From assembly GCA_903909375.1 (NCBI GenBank), contig CAIVVM010000040.1:1-64000 (forward strand): a stretch of DNA of 64,000 bases. The letters are read 5' to 3'. Every line of letters starts with the position of its first letter. Positions within the stretch are counted from its first letter, which is position 1. This document shows positions 1 to 10,029 of this stretch, one piece after another. Source of the stretch: an uncultured Alphaproteobacteria bacterium. GTDB taxonomy: Bacteria; Pseudomonadota; Alphaproteobacteria; Caulobacterales; Caulobacteraceae. The notes beneath the pieces are model-generated. The model was given only the letters and a program-made list of their open reading frames with translations. It made no database searches and was not told the DNA's origin. Made by a program: the position numbers and the translations under genes.

Positions 1-51
1 CACAAACCGCGCAACACGCTCCCGAAGGTCCAGTGAAAACGGTCGAGTCAT
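1..51 (-). mobile_element. IS630-family transposase, N-terminal fragment truncated by the window edge
   Basis: Minus strand from 51 reads MTRPFSLDLRERVARFV..., the typical IS630-type transposase N-terminus ([M]xRxxSLDLRERV). The ORF runs off the left edge. Confidence 0.7.
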
Positions 52-192
52 GCAGGCTGGCCTCCGGCCCAGCCCCCACCTTGAATCACGATCCGCAAAC
101 CTCGTGAATCCCGAATCCGTCAGATGCGGTCACGCTCTAAACACCGGGGACGCGGCAGAGGTTGCGTTCCGGCGGTGGAAATCGCCCTTGAA

Positions 193-1530
193 CTACAGGG
201 GAATTTGAACCCGGGCGGTAAGGCCGCCACCCGCGCGGTTGATCAGACTCACGTCCCCGCCGTGTCCCCGGGCAATGGAGCGAACTACCGCCAGACCAAG
301 CCCGATGCCGCCGGTTTCCCGACTGCGGGAAGGCTCGCGGCGGTAGAACGGTTCGAAAACCTTCTCGCTGTCGGCCGGGGGAATTCCGGGACCGTCATCA
401 TCGATCTCGACAATGGCGCTGCCAGCGTCGGAAAACACCCGCGCGCGGGCCTGGCCGCCAAACTTCACGGCATTCTCCAGCAGGTTCGAAACCAGCCGCC
501 GCAGCGCCATGGGATCGCCCTCAAGGATTACCTTTTCGCCGCGCGCGACCTCGGTGCATGAACCCGTTTCGGCCATCTCATCGCAAAGGCTCTCCACAAG
601 CGAGGAGAGTTCCAGTCGCGTCCGCTCGCCGGGTAGGGTGGCGTCACGCACAAAGGCCAGGGTGTCTGCGATCATCTCCTCCATCTGGTCCAGATCGGCG
701 GCATATTTGCGCCGTTGGTCTTCAGGCAGGCTTTCGATGCGGAAACGAAGGCGGGTGAGGGGCGTGCGCAGGTCATGAGCGATGGCGCCCACCATCGCGG
801 TGCGATCCTCGACATAGCGGCGCAAACGACCTTGCATTTCGTTGAAGGCGCGGGCGGCGACGCCGATTTCGGCGGGACCGTGCACCTCAAGCGGTGGCGC
901 GCCGGGATCCCGCCCCAGGCGTTCGGCGGCGTCGGCGAACACCTGGATCGGTTTGGTAAGCCTTCGTGCGAACAGCCAGGTGATCGGCGCCATCGCCAGA
1001 GCCGAAAGGGAGAACCAGAGCGCTAGCCGCTTCTGCCAGTTGGTAAGCCCGAAGATGGGCTTCGGTTGAATAACAAGCCAGGATCCGTCCGTCTGGCGCA
1101 CCCCCAGCTGAAACGGAGCGATCAGGATGTGTTGATCGTCGGCGCTGCTGCGCGAGGCACGATCGCGGATAACGCGTCCGACATTCCGGTCGGAGATCGG
1201 GCCGCGCTCGCCTGCGATGATTATGTCGGTCTCGGGAATTTTCAGGTCTGCGGCGAACTTCGTCCGGATTGCTGCAAACGCTCCTCCCTTGAGTTCAGGC
1301 GCCGGCGCCTCGGAGCGCACCTCCCGGATGAGCGGCCGGCGATCGTTCGGCACAGATTGACGGCCGGCGTAGGTACTCTCGATTTCCGAGAGCCTGTAGA
1401 AATCCGGCGCCGGCGGGGGCAGCAGAAAGAGCAGCAAGGTGCTTGTCGCCCACGCTGCCACAAGAGCCAGGCCAGTTAGGGTCAGAAGCTGGACCAGCAG
1501 GGGTGCGCCCGGACGCCGGGTAACGGTCAC
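193..1530 (-). CDS. Two-component sensor histidine kinase (HAMP, HisKA, HATPase_c)
   Basis: H-box 'GAIAHDLRTPLTRLRFRIE', N-box 'RLVSNLLENAVKFG', G boxes 'DDGPGIP' and 'GLGLAVVRSIARGHGG'. GTG start overlaps the upstream regulator stop by 4 nt. Confidence 0.93.
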   Translation of the reverse strand: MTVTRRPGAPLLVQLLTLTGLALVAAWATSTLLLFLLPPPAPDFYRLSEIESTYAGRQSVPNDRRPLIREVRSEAPAPELKGGAFAAIRTKFAADLKIPETDIIIAGERGPISDRNVGRVIRDRASRSSADDQHILIAPFQLGVRQTDGSWLVIQPKPIFGLTNWQKRLALWFSLSALAMAPITWLFARRLTKPIQVFADAAERLGRDPGAPPLEVHGPAEIGVAARAFNEMQGRLRRYVEDRTAMVGAIAHDLRTPLTRLRFRIESLPEDQRRKYAADLDQMEEMIADTLAFVRDATLPGERTRLELSSLVESLCDEMAETGSCTEVARGEKVILEGDPMALRRLVSNLLENAVKFGGQARARVFSDAGSAIVEIDDDGPGIPPADSEKVFEPFYRREPSRSRETGGIGLGLAVVRSIARGHGGDVSLINRAGGGLTARVQIPL

Positions 1531-2294
1531 GCGCGCTTGACCTTGACGGTGAACATGTAGCCCTCGTTGCGAACGGTGCGGATCAGGTCATGGTTGCCGC
1601 CGCCGTCGTCCAGTTTGCGACGCAGGCGGCTGATCTGAACATCGATGGCGCGATCAAAGGCGTCGGAATCCGGTCCCCGGGCAAACTCCAGCAGTTGATC
1701 ACGGGTCAGCACGCGCTGGGGTCGCTCGACAAAGGCCCGGAGCAGTGAAAACTCACCCGACGACAGGTTCACGACCACGCCGGGGGGTGAGCGCAGCTCG
1801 CGCCGCACCAGATCCAGTCGCCACCCGGCGAACTCGCAGCCCGCGCCGAGCGTACTGCCGGTCGATCTCTGTTCGGCGCGACGCAACACCGCTCGCACCC
1901 GGGCCAGAAGTTCGCGAGGATTGCAGGGCTTGGCCAGATAGTCGTCGGCCCCGAGTTCTAGCCCCACGATCCGGTCCGTATCCTCGCCCATCGCCGACAG
2001 CATGATGATTGGCGGGCCATTGTCGGAAGAGGTCAGCCGCCGGCAGATCGCCAGCCCGTCCTCTCCCGGAAGCATCACGTCCAGCACGATCAGGTCAACC
2101 GGGCCGCGCTCCAGCGCGCGCTCCATTTCCTGGCCGTCCGCCGCCGTTTCCACACGATAACCGTGGCGTCCCAGGAAGTCGGACACGACGTCGCGGATTC
2201 CAGCATCGTCATCGACCATCAGAATTCGGGCGCCAGCGTCGGCCATTTCGATTGTCTGCTCCATGGCCGGGAACCTGGGTGCGGCCCGTAACAC
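1527..2294 (-). CDS. OmpR/PhoB-family response regulator
   Basis: Receiver 'ILMVDDDAGIRDVVSDFLGRHG...DLIVLDVMLPGEDG' plus winged-helix C-terminus 'DVQISRLRRKLDD...IRTVRNEGYMF'. Start may be internal (2262 or 2241). Confidence 0.93.
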   Translation of the reverse strand: MLRAAPRFPAMEQTIEMADAGARILMVDDDAGIRDVVSDFLGRHGYRVETAADGQEMERALERGPVDLIVLDVMLPGEDGLAICRRLTSSDNGPPIIMLSAMGEDTDRIVGLELGADDYLAKPCNPRELLARVRAVLRRAEQRSTGSTLGAGCEFAGWRLDLVRRELRSPPGVVVNLSSGEFSLLRAFVERPQRVLTRDQLLEFARGPDSDAFDRAIDVQISRLRRKLDDGGGNHDLIRTVRNEGYMFTVKVKRA

Positions 2295-2330
2295 ACGAAT
2301 GTCTATCCTGAAACGTGAGCGGTTCGGAGA

Positions 2331-3017
2331 TCAATCTCCGGCGAGCACTGCGTCCGACACGAAAGGATTGGTCCGACGCTCCTGACCGAAGCTGGACATC
2401 GGCCCGTGGCCGGGCACGAAACGTACGTCGTCACCCAGCGGCCAGAGTTTCTGCGTAATGGCGTCGATCAGGTCCTGGTAGTTTCCACGCGGGAAATCCG
2501 TGCGCCCGATGCTACCCTGGAACAGCACGTCGCCCACCTGCGCGAAGCGGGCCTCGCGGTTGAAGAAGACCACGTGGCCGGGGGTATGGCCGGGACAGTG
2601 GATCACCTCGAACACCGTCTCGCCGAGCGTTACGGTGTCGCCGTCCTGCAGCCACCGATCGGGGGTGAACGATTGGGCCTCCGGCATGCCCCACTTCGCG
2701 CCGGACGCGCTGATCTCATCGATCCAGAAGGCGTCGTCCGGATGCGGGCCTTCGATGGGCACACCGGTCAGGGCCTTCAACGCCGCCGTACCCCCGGCGT
2801 GATCCAGGTGGCCGTGGGTGATCCAGATTTTCTCGAGAGTCAGACCCTGCTCCTGCAGTGAGGCCATCAGGCGCGGCACCTCACCGCCGGGATCAATGAT
2901 CGCCGCCTTCATCGTCTTCACGCACCAGACGATGGTGCAGTTCTGCTGGAGCGGCGTGACCGGCGCGATAAGGGCGCGGATCGGCAAGGGGCGGGTCGGG
3001 GGTGTCGGCGCGTTCAT
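2331..3017 (-). CDS. MBL-fold metallo-hydrolase (glyoxalase II-like)
   Basis: 'THGHLDHAGG' metal motif, 'HCPGHTPGHVVF', 'FVPGHGP'. Confidence 0.9.
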   Translation of the reverse strand: MNAPTPPTRPLPIRALIAPVTPLQQNCTIVWCVKTMKAAIIDPGGEVPRLMASLQEQGLTLEKIWITHGHLDHAGGTAALKALTGVPIEGPHPDDAFWIDEISASGAKWGMPEAQSFTPDRWLQDGDTVTLGETVFEVIHCPGHTPGHVVFFNREARFAQVGDVLFQGSIGRTDFPRGNYQDLIDAITQKLWPLGDDVRFVPGHGPMSSFGQERRTNPFVSDAVLAGD

Positions 3018-3051
3018 GACACTCCTATGATCGTGCCTCTTGGCCCATATG

Positions 3052-3077
3052 AAAAGGCCCGGGTTCGCACCCGGGCC
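3052..3077 (-). terminator. Rho-independent terminator downstream of the APC permease
   Basis: Perfect 9-bp stem GGCCCGGGT-(4 nt)-ACCCGGGCC followed on the minus strand by TTTTC. Confidence 0.8.
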
Positions 3078-3092
3078 AATCCAGTGTTCTGA

Positions 3093-4667
3093 TCAGACGC
3101 CCGGCATGGGCGGAACCGGCCCCGGAGGCGCGTCGGCGTCCAGTTCGTGGACCTCGCCCGGCTCTCCGTGCGCCACGTGGCTCTTGCGATAGCCGTAGAG
3201 GAAATAGACGATCAGACCGATCGTCGCCCAGACCGCAAACATGATCTGCGTGTCCAGCGGCAGGCTGAAGAACAGATAGACACAACCCGCTGCCGCCAGC
3301 GGCGCCACGACGTAGATCGCCGGCGTCCGGAAGGGCCGCTTGCGACCGGGATCTGTCCGGCGGAGCACCAGAACCGCCACCGCCACCATGGCAAAGGCGA
3401 ACAAGGTGCCCGAGTTAGAGATATCGGCCAGGATTCCCACCGGGAAGAAGGCGGCGAACAGGGCCACGAAAACGCCGGTGATCATCGTGATGATGTGCGG
3501 CGTCTTGTACTTGGGATGGACGGTGGAGAGGATCGGCGGCAACAGGCCGTCGCGGCTCATGACGAAAAAGATCCGGGTCTGGCCGAACATCATCATCAGA
3601 ATGACTGAGGGCAGGGCCAGACCTGCCGCCAGACCGATCAGGTTTCCAATCTGGGGCCAGCCGATTTCTCGCAAGGTCCAGGCCAGGGCTTCCTTGGAGC
3701 AGACGACCTTGGCGTCGCCCAGGGCCGCGCAGGCGGCGCTGAGTTCCGGGCTTCCGGGACGAAGGCCTGCGCCATCGGCGCCAAGTACAGGCTGGGCGCC
3801 GACCGTGCCGATGACGCCGGCCGCCACCAGAATGTAGAAGATCGTGCAGATGCCAAGCGATCCGATCAGGCCGATCGGCATGTTGCGTTGAGGGTTCTTG
3901 GTCTCCTCAGCCGCCGTCGATACGGCGTCGAAGCCCACGTAGGCAAAGAAGATGGAGGCCGCTGCCGCGCTGATGCCGCCGAAACCCAGCGGTGAGAAGG
4001 GCTCGAAATTCTCCATCTTGATGACGGGCACCGCCAGCACGATGAAGAGCACGAGCGCGGCCACTTTGATGCAGACCAGGAAGGCGTTGACCGCTGCGGA
4101 CTCTCGCGTCCCGACCACCAGCAAGGCGGTGACCAGCAAGGCGATGCCCATGGCCGGCAGGTTGATCATTCCGCCGTCAAACGGCCCCCGCACCAACAGG
4201 TCGGGAATGTCCAGATGAAGGGCGTTTTCGAGCAGCCCGACAACATAGCCGGACCAGCCCACCGAAACGGCGCCCGCAGCGACGGCGTACTCCAGGATCA
4301 GCGCCCAGCCCACCATCCAGGCCAGCATCTCGCCCATCACGGCGTAGCTGTAGGTGTAGGCCGAGCCGGAAACCGGCACCATCGCCGACATCTCCGCGTA
4401 GCAGAGCGCGGCAACCGCGCAGACGAAGCCGGCGATCACGAAGCTCAGCATCATGCCCGGGCCGGCCTTCTGGGCCGCCTCGGCGGTCAGCACGAAGATT
4501 CCGGTGCCGATGATCGCACCGATCCCCAGCATGGTCAGCTGGAACGCGCCCAGGGACCGTTGCAGGGATTTTTTCTCGGCCGTCGCCAGAATGGCGTCCA
4601 GCGACTTAACGCGCCACATTGTTCCTCCCACCAGCAGCCCCCGGCCGCTCTGTAAAATCACTGTCAT
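3093..4667 (-). CDS. APC-family amino acid permease
   Basis: 'RSLGAFQLTMLGIGAIIGTGIFVLTA' signature and about 12 hydrophobic segments. Start may be internal (MWRVKSLDA). Confidence 0.92.
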   Translation of the reverse strand: MTVILQSGRGLLVGGTMWRVKSLDAILATAEKKSLQRSLGAFQLTMLGIGAIIGTGIFVLTAEAAQKAGPGMMLSFVIAGFVCAVAALCYAEMSAMVPVSGSAYTYSYAVMGEMLAWMVGWALILEYAVAAGAVSVGWSGYVVGLLENALHLDIPDLLVRGPFDGGMINLPAMGIALLVTALLVVGTRESAAVNAFLVCIKVAALVLFIVLAVPVIKMENFEPFSPLGFGGISAAAASIFFAYVGFDAVSTAAEETKNPQRNMPIGLIGSLGICTIFYILVAAGVIGTVGAQPVLGADGAGLRPGSPELSAACAALGDAKVVCSKEALAWTLREIGWPQIGNLIGLAAGLALPSVILMMMFGQTRIFFVMSRDGLLPPILSTVHPKYKTPHIITMITGVFVALFAAFFPVGILADISNSGTLFAFAMVAVAVLVLRRTDPGRKRPFRTPAIYVVAPLAAAGCVYLFFSLPLDTQIMFAVWATIGLIVYFLYGYRKSHVAHGEPGEVHELDADAPPGPVPPMPGV

Positions 4668-4745
4668 GACCGTGGCTCGCTTGCAGCGCTCCGGTCAAGC
4701 ACCAAGCACTGGCGGGCGCGTCGGCTTGCGGATAGAGGCGCATGA

Positions 4746-7175
4746 ATGTTGCCGATCCACGAGGCCTTGCCCGCATTGAAGGCGGCTCTGTCCGCTGGGC
4801 CCTGCGCCGTGCTTGTCGCGCCGCCCGGGGCTGGCAAGACCACAGTGGTCCCGCTGGAACTGCTCGGCGAGGCCTGGCGGGGTGATGGGCGGATCATCCT
4901 GCTGGAGCCTCGCCGCCTCGCCGCGCGTGCTGCCGCCGAGCGCATGGCAGCAACCCTGGGCGAGCCGGTAGGCGAGACGGTCGGCTTTCGGGTCCGGATG
5001 CAGTCGCGGGTTTCCGCGCGCACCCGCATCGAGGTGGTCACCGAAGGTGTCTTCACGCGCATGATCCTGGCGGACCCCGAGCTTGCCGGCATCGCCTGTG
5101 TGATCTTCGATGAGTTTCACGAGCGAAGCCTTGATGCCGATCTGGGTCTGGCGTTGGCCGTCGATACCCAGCGCCTGCTGCGCGGCGACCTGCGCCTTCT
5201 GGTAATGTCCGCTACCCTGGATGGCGCAGCCGTAGCGCGGTTGCTGGACGGCGCGTCGGTGATCGAGAGCCAGGGGCGGATGTTTCCGGTGGAGACCCGC
5301 CATCTTGGCCGCGATGATCGCCTTCGCCTCGAAGACCAGGTGGTTCGGGCGGTGGAAACGGCTCTGGCCGAGCAGCCTGGAAGCCTCCTGGTGTTCCTGC
5401 CGGGGCAGGGCGAGATCCTGCGTACGGCCGAGCGGCTCGCCGAGCGACGGCGCCCCAATGTGGAGATCGCGCCGCTCTACGGCGCACTGGACCCGCGGGA
5501 CCAGGACCGCGCGATCCGTCCCTCCCCTGAGGGGATCCGCAAGATCGTCCTGGCCACCTCCATTGCCGAGACGAGCCTGACCATTCAGGGGGTGCGGGTG
5601 GTGATCGACTGCGGACTGGCCCGTGTCCCGCGCTTTGATCCGGCTTCGGGCCTGACGCGCCTGGCCACCGTGCGGGTCAGCCGCGCTGCCGCTGACCAGC
5701 GCCGCGGCCGGGCCGGGCGAACAGAGCCGGGAGTGTGTTACCGACTTTGGGATGAGGCAGAGACCCGCGCCCTGCCGGCCTATGCCGATCCGGAGATCCT
5801 TGATGCCGACCTTTCGGGCCTGGCGCTCGACCTTGCCCGCTGGGGCGCGAAAAACGCCGCCGATCTGGCATTCCTTGATCCGCCACCCGCCGCGGCTTTC
5901 ACTGAGGCCCGCGCGCTACTCTCCCGCCTGGACGCGCTGGACAGTCAGGGTGTCTTGACCGCGCATGGTCACGCCTTGAGCGCCGTGCCCCTGCCGCCAC
6001 GGCTGGCGCATATGGTGTTGAGGGGTGCGGACACCGGTCAGGCTCTGCGCGCCGCCCGCATCGCCGCCCTGATCACCGAGCGGGGTCTGGGCGGTCGCGA
6101 TGTCGACCTCCGCCATCGCCTGGAGGGCCTCGACCGCGACCGCTCGCCGCGCGCCCGCGATGCCCGTGCGCTGGCCGACCGATGGGCGCGGTTCGCCGCG
6201 AAGGCGGGAGACGCCGAACCCCTGTCCGACGGCCTGCTGCTAGCCTTTGCCTATCCCGAGCGCGTGGCCAGGGCGCGGGGCGGGCAGGGGGAGTTTCAGC
6301 TGGTTTCCGGTCGCGGGGCCTTTCTTGAACCCACAGACGCGATGGCGCGAGAACCCTGGCTGGCTGTGGCTGAACTGGGCGGCGGCGACCGTCGTGACAG
6401 TATTCTGCTCGCTGCGCCGCTGGATCCTTCCGAACTGGTGGTCTTTGAAAGCCAGTTCGAGATCGAGGATCGTCTCGAGGAGACAGGTTCGGGGCGCCTG
6501 CGCGCCAAGCGTCTGACCCGCCTGGGCCGACTGACGGTCCGGGAGGAGATCCTCGACAATCCCGACCCGGCCCTGATCGCCCGGGCCCTTGCCGATCGGG
6601 TCCGTCGAGACGGACTGGCGAGCTTGCCCTGGAGTTCTGCCACGGCAGCCCTTCGCGAACGCGCCGCCTTTCTCGGCACCCGGGAGAGCGCCTTCCCGGA
6701 TCTGTCAGACGCCGCGTTGGTGGCCACCCTGGACGACTGGCTGGCGCCGATGCTCGTCGGGGTCCGTGCGCTCAATGCTCTTAAACCTGACGCCCTGGAC
6801 AACGCGGTCCGGTCGTTGATCCCATGGGACCTGCAGCGCCGCCTCGACGCCGAGGCGCCGGCACGCTGGACCGCGCCGACCGGGAACAGCTTCGCCATCG
6901 ACTATACAGCCGAGACCGGGCCTCGCGTGGATGTGCGGGTGCAGGAGGTCTTCGGCCTGACCACCCATCCTGCCGTATCCGGCGTACCGTTGACCATGTC
7001 TCTGCTGTCTCCCGGCCACCGTCCGATCCAGACGACCAGAGACCTGCCGGGCTTCTGGAAGGGTTCGTGGAAGGAGGTGCGCGCCGAAATGCGCGGCCGC
7101 TATCCCAAACACGTGTGGCCGGAAGATCCCTCGGTGGCCGCCCCCACGGCCCGCGCAAAACCTCGAGGAACCTAG
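4746..7175 (+). CDS. hrpB: ATP-dependent helicase HrpB
   Basis: Walker A 'APPGAGKTT', 'DEFHERSLDADLGLAL', 'SATLDG', 'QRRGRAGRTEPGVCYRLW'; HrpB C-terminal domain 'LTTHPAVSGVPLTMSLLSPGHRPIQTTRDLPGFWKGSWKEVRAEMRGRYPKHVWPEDP'. Confidence 0.95.
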   Translation: MLPIHEALPALKAALSAGPCAVLVAPPGAGKTTVVPLELLGEAWRGDGRIILLEPRRLAARAAAERMAATLGEPVGETVGFRVRMQSRVSARTRIEVVTEGVFTRMILADPELAGIACVIFDEFHERSLDADLGLALAVDTQRLLRGDLRLLVMSATLDGAAVARLLDGASVIESQGRMFPVETRHLGRDDRLRLEDQVVRAVETALAEQPGSLLVFLPGQGEILRTAERLAERRRPNVEIAPLYGALDPRDQDRAIRPSPEGIRKIVLATSIAETSLTIQGVRVVIDCGLARVPRFDPASGLTRLATVRVSRAAADQRRGRAGRTEPGVCYRLWDEAETRALPAYADPEILDADLSGLALDLARWGAKNAADLAFLDPPPAAAFTEARALLSRLDALDSQGVLTAHGHALSAVPLPPRLAHMVLRGADTGQALRAARIAALITERGLGGRDVDLRHRLEGLDRDRSPRARDARALADRWARFAAKAGDAEPLSDGLLLAFAYPERVARARGGQGEFQLVSGRGAFLEPTDAMAREPWLAVAELGGGDRRDSILLAAPLDPSELVVFESQFEIEDRLEETGSGRLRAKRLTRLGRLTVREEILDNPDPALIARALADRVRRDGLASLPWSSATAALRERAAFLGTRESAFPDLSDAALVATLDDWLAPMLVGVRALNALKPDALDNAVRSLIPWDLQRRLDAEAPARWTAPTGNSFAIDYTAETGPRVDVRVQEVFGLTTHPAVSGVPLTMSLLSPGHRPIQTTRDLPGFWKGSWKEVRAEMRGRYPKHVWPEDPSVAAPTARAKPRGT

Positions 7176-9205
7176 AAGTCCGCCAGTATGTTCACCGCCA
7201 GACGCCGTGTCTCGTTCAACTGATAGCTGTTGGCCGCGACGATCTTCCAGGAGCGGCTGTCGGTGATGTTGGACATCAGCACGCGCACGCTGATCGGATG
7301 GTCTTCCAGTTTGAACCGGTAGCGCATACCGAGGTCCAGGGTCGTGAAGGCCGGAGTGAAAAGTTGTGCTCCGCCCAGCGCTGCATAGGGTCTGGCCGAC
7401 GCCGCGCGCGGGCCGGTCCGGACGACGGAGCCCGTCAGGGTCAGGCCTTCAAACGGAGTTCGGTAGTCGGCGTCCAGACGCAGCAGGGTCGAGGCAACAC
7501 CTACCGGGCGCGGCCCCACGCGGCCCAGGGTGCGGGCCTCGCCGGTGACTTCGGGGCGCATGAACACGGCTCCGGCGACGATGTTGAGCCGCTTGCCGAC
7601 CGGGCCCGAGATCGAGGCCTCGACGCCACGGTGACGAACCTGTCCCAGATCGGTGAACCGGTTGGTGGCATCGAAACTGAAGTAGGGCTTTTCGATCTGG
7701 AAGGCGCTGACCACGAGCTGGGTCGTCCACAGCTTGACGCGCGCGCCGCCGTCGTACTGGATCGTGCGCGAGGCCGGCAGCGTCTCGTTCCGGTTTGACG
7801 CGCTCTCCGGCGCCACGCCGCTTTCTTCGAGGCCGCGAACCGTGCCGCCATAGACCAGCCAACGCGGCGAGGGCGAGATAACCAGGGTGGCGTTGTACAG
7901 CCAGGGGCGATCGGTGACCGAAGTCGTGCGTCCCAGGCGTTCGAAGCTGGCCCGATAGTCGGTCTTCTGCAGACCCAGGTTCAGTTGCGCCAGGGTCTTG
8001 TAGCGCCCCACATAGCCGACGCCGCCGGTGATCTGGCGGATGTCGCTCTGGTCGGTCTGCCGGAAGGTGAAAACCGGTTTTACCTCGGGGTCGAAGTCGC
8101 CAAGTCGCACAGGTCCCAGATCACGACTGTCGGCGCCGCCCGTTTCGGCCGTCTTGTCGCGCGCCCTCAGATTGAACAGCAGTCGGTGGCGAAGCGTCGG
8201 TCCATCGTCGCGCCAGGCAAGTTGGACTTCGCCTGAATAGGATCGCGACAGCTGGCGAGGGTCTGCCACCACGCTGTGGCGCGCGTTCCCGGCGGGATCG
8301 GCAACCACAAAGATTTCGCTGAAGCCCCGATGTTTCAACTGCGATGATTGGAACCCCCCAACACGCATCGACCATGCGCTGCCCAGGTCTGCCTTGGCGG
8401 TGAAGCCCAGGTTGGTGTTCTCGGCCCGGGCCTTGGCCCAGTCCTGGCCCAGGTAACGGCGAGGCTCCGGCATCGGCGGAAGGAACGCCCCGGGCGCCGT
8501 GATCACCACCCGGCTGGTGATTTCCGCCTGCAGGATATGGCTGGCCAGCAACATGACCTCGCCATGACCAAACTTCAGGCGCGGCAACAGACCGGCGGCG
8601 TAGTTGATGAAATGCGAGCCATCGACGGCTTCATCGTGGTTGCGGGTTATGCCGCCGGCCAGGCTTAGCCGGCCTGGAATGATCGGAGCGCTCACATCCA
8701 CCTCGACATTCACCCCGCCATAGGCCTGACGCAACAGGGCAAGGCTTCCGGCCGGCTTGTCGCCGGCTGGCCGCAGATTGTAGTCCACGATCCCGCTGGG
8801 CGCCGGAAACGGATAGTCCAGGGCCGCGATGCCTACGCGAATACGTGAGCCGGCGCGAACGCGGCCGGTCAGCCCGGCGACCTGATCGAAATACACGCCT
8901 TCGATGCGCAGGTTTCCAGCGCGAACGGGGTTGAAGCCGCGCACCTCCATATCGTTGTAGATGCCGATCTTTTCCGTGCCGACGGTGCTGCCGAAAGCAT
9001 CATCGGCGGTAGCGACGGCGTTCTCAGCTGACCGCTGGGCGAGGGCGGGGTGGCCTGCGGCGATAACGAGGCAAGGGATGAGGCTCGGCCAAAGAACAGA
9101 TTTCAAACGCAACAGCCCCCGGGAGCGGCAGATCCGACCGCATCCTCCGCAGGACGTTGTCTCGCTCAGGCGTGTCAAGCCGGACGCGGCGGGCTGGGCG
9201 GCCAA
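7172..9205 (-). CDS. TonB-dependent siderophore-type receptor
   Basis: Signal-like N-terminus, plug region with 'IGIYNDMEVRGFNPVRAGNLRIEGVYFDQVAGL', beta-barrel repeats, terminal 'LNETRRLAVNILADF'. Exact start uncertain. Confidence 0.85.
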   Translation of the reverse strand: MAAQPAASGLTRLSETTSCGGCGRICRSRGLLRLKSVLWPSLIPCLVIAAGHPALAQRSAENAVATADDAFGSTVGTEKIGIYNDMEVRGFNPVRAGNLRIEGVYFDQVAGLTGRVRAGSRIRVGIAALDYPFPAPSGIVDYNLRPAGDKPAGSLALLRQAYGGVNVEVDVSAPIIPGRLSLAGGITRNHDEAVDGSHFINYAAGLLPRLKFGHGEVMLLASHILQAEITSRVVITAPGAFLPPMPEPRRYLGQDWAKARAENTNLGFTAKADLGSAWSMRVGGFQSSQLKHRGFSEIFVVADPAGNARHSVVADPRQLSRSYSGEVQLAWRDDGPTLRHRLLFNLRARDKTAETGGADSRDLGPVRLGDFDPEVKPVFTFRQTDQSDIRQITGGVGYVGRYKTLAQLNLGLQKTDYRASFERLGRTTSVTDRPWLYNATLVISPSPRWLVYGGTVRGLEESGVAPESASNRNETLPASRTIQYDGGARVKLWTTQLVVSAFQIEKPYFSFDATNRFTDLGQVRHRGVEASISGPVGKRLNIVAGAVFMRPEVTGEARTLGRVGPRPVGVASTLLRLDADYRTPFEGLTLTGSVVRTGPRAASARPYAALGGAQLFTPAFTTLDLGMRYRFKLEDHPISVRVLMSNITDSRSWKIVAANSYQLNETRRLAVNILADF

Positions 9206-9237
9206 ATGACCGAACCGCTGAAATTGGAGGCGCCTGG

Positions 9238-10029
9238 CTAACCCGTCGCCGCGTAGATCATGACGCCCGTCGCGACAGACAGGTTCAGGCTGTCAGCTCG
9301 GCCGCGCATGGGAATCTTCACATTGACGTCGCACAGAGCGGCCAGGTCCGGCGTCAGGCCCTGCTGCTCATTGCCCATCAAAAGCAACACAGGCCTGGTG
9401 TAGACCGCCTCACGGTGGTCGACTTCAGCGGAGAGCAAGGTGCCCACCACAGAGCCCGGCCAGGTCGCGCGCCAGTCCGTAAACTCGGCTTCCGTCGCCA
9501 TCGTCAGCGGCACCGCGAAGATCGAGCCCATGGTGGCCCGGACCGCCTCGACGGACCAGGGATCGCAGCATTCACCCACCAGGATCACGCCGCCGCACCC
9601 TGCCGCGTCGGCGGTGCGGATGATGGTCCCCAGATTGCCGGGATCTCGCACCCGATGCAGGGCCACAAAGCAGGGTGCGGCCGCCGGTTCGATTGCCGTG
9701 AGCGGTTTGAAAACCTGCGGAAACACGCCCACCACGGCCTGAGGATTGTCCCGCCGCGACACCTTGGCCAGGATGTCCTGCGTGACCTCGATCACTTCGC
9801 CACGGGCCTGCAGCGTCGCCCGGATCGCGTTCTGAAGCAGGGGGTGGTCCGCCGCGCCCTGGCCGTACAGCAGGATCTTCGGGGCATGGCCCGTTTCGAC
9901 GCCTTCGATGACGGTCTTCAGGCCCTCGGCGACGAACAGCCCTGTCTCATCGCGCTCCTTGCGCATGTGCAGGGCGCGGACCGCCTTGACCGTCGGGTTG
10001 GTGAGTGAGGTAACGGTGCGCGCGCTCAT
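9238..10029 (-). CDS. TrmH/SpoU-family RNA 2'-O-methyltransferase
   Basis: 'VALHRVRDPGNLGTIIRTADAAG', 'LLLMGNEQQGL', 'IPMRGRADSLNLSVATGVMIYA'. Start set at MSARTVTSLTNP rather than the longer ORF start at 10104. Confidence 0.9.
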   Translation of the reverse strand: MSARTVTSLTNPTVKAVRALHMRKERDETGLFVAEGLKTVIEGVETGHAPKILLYGQGAADHPLLQNAIRATLQARGEVIEVTQDILAKVSRRDNPQAVVGVFPQVFKPLTAIEPAAAPCFVALHRVRDPGNLGTIIRTADAAGCGGVILVGECCDPWSVEAVRATMGSIFAVPLTMATEAEFTDWRATWPGSVVGTLLSAEVDHREAVYTRPVLLLMGNEQQGLTPDLAALCDVNVKIPMRGRADSLNLSVATGVMIYAATG

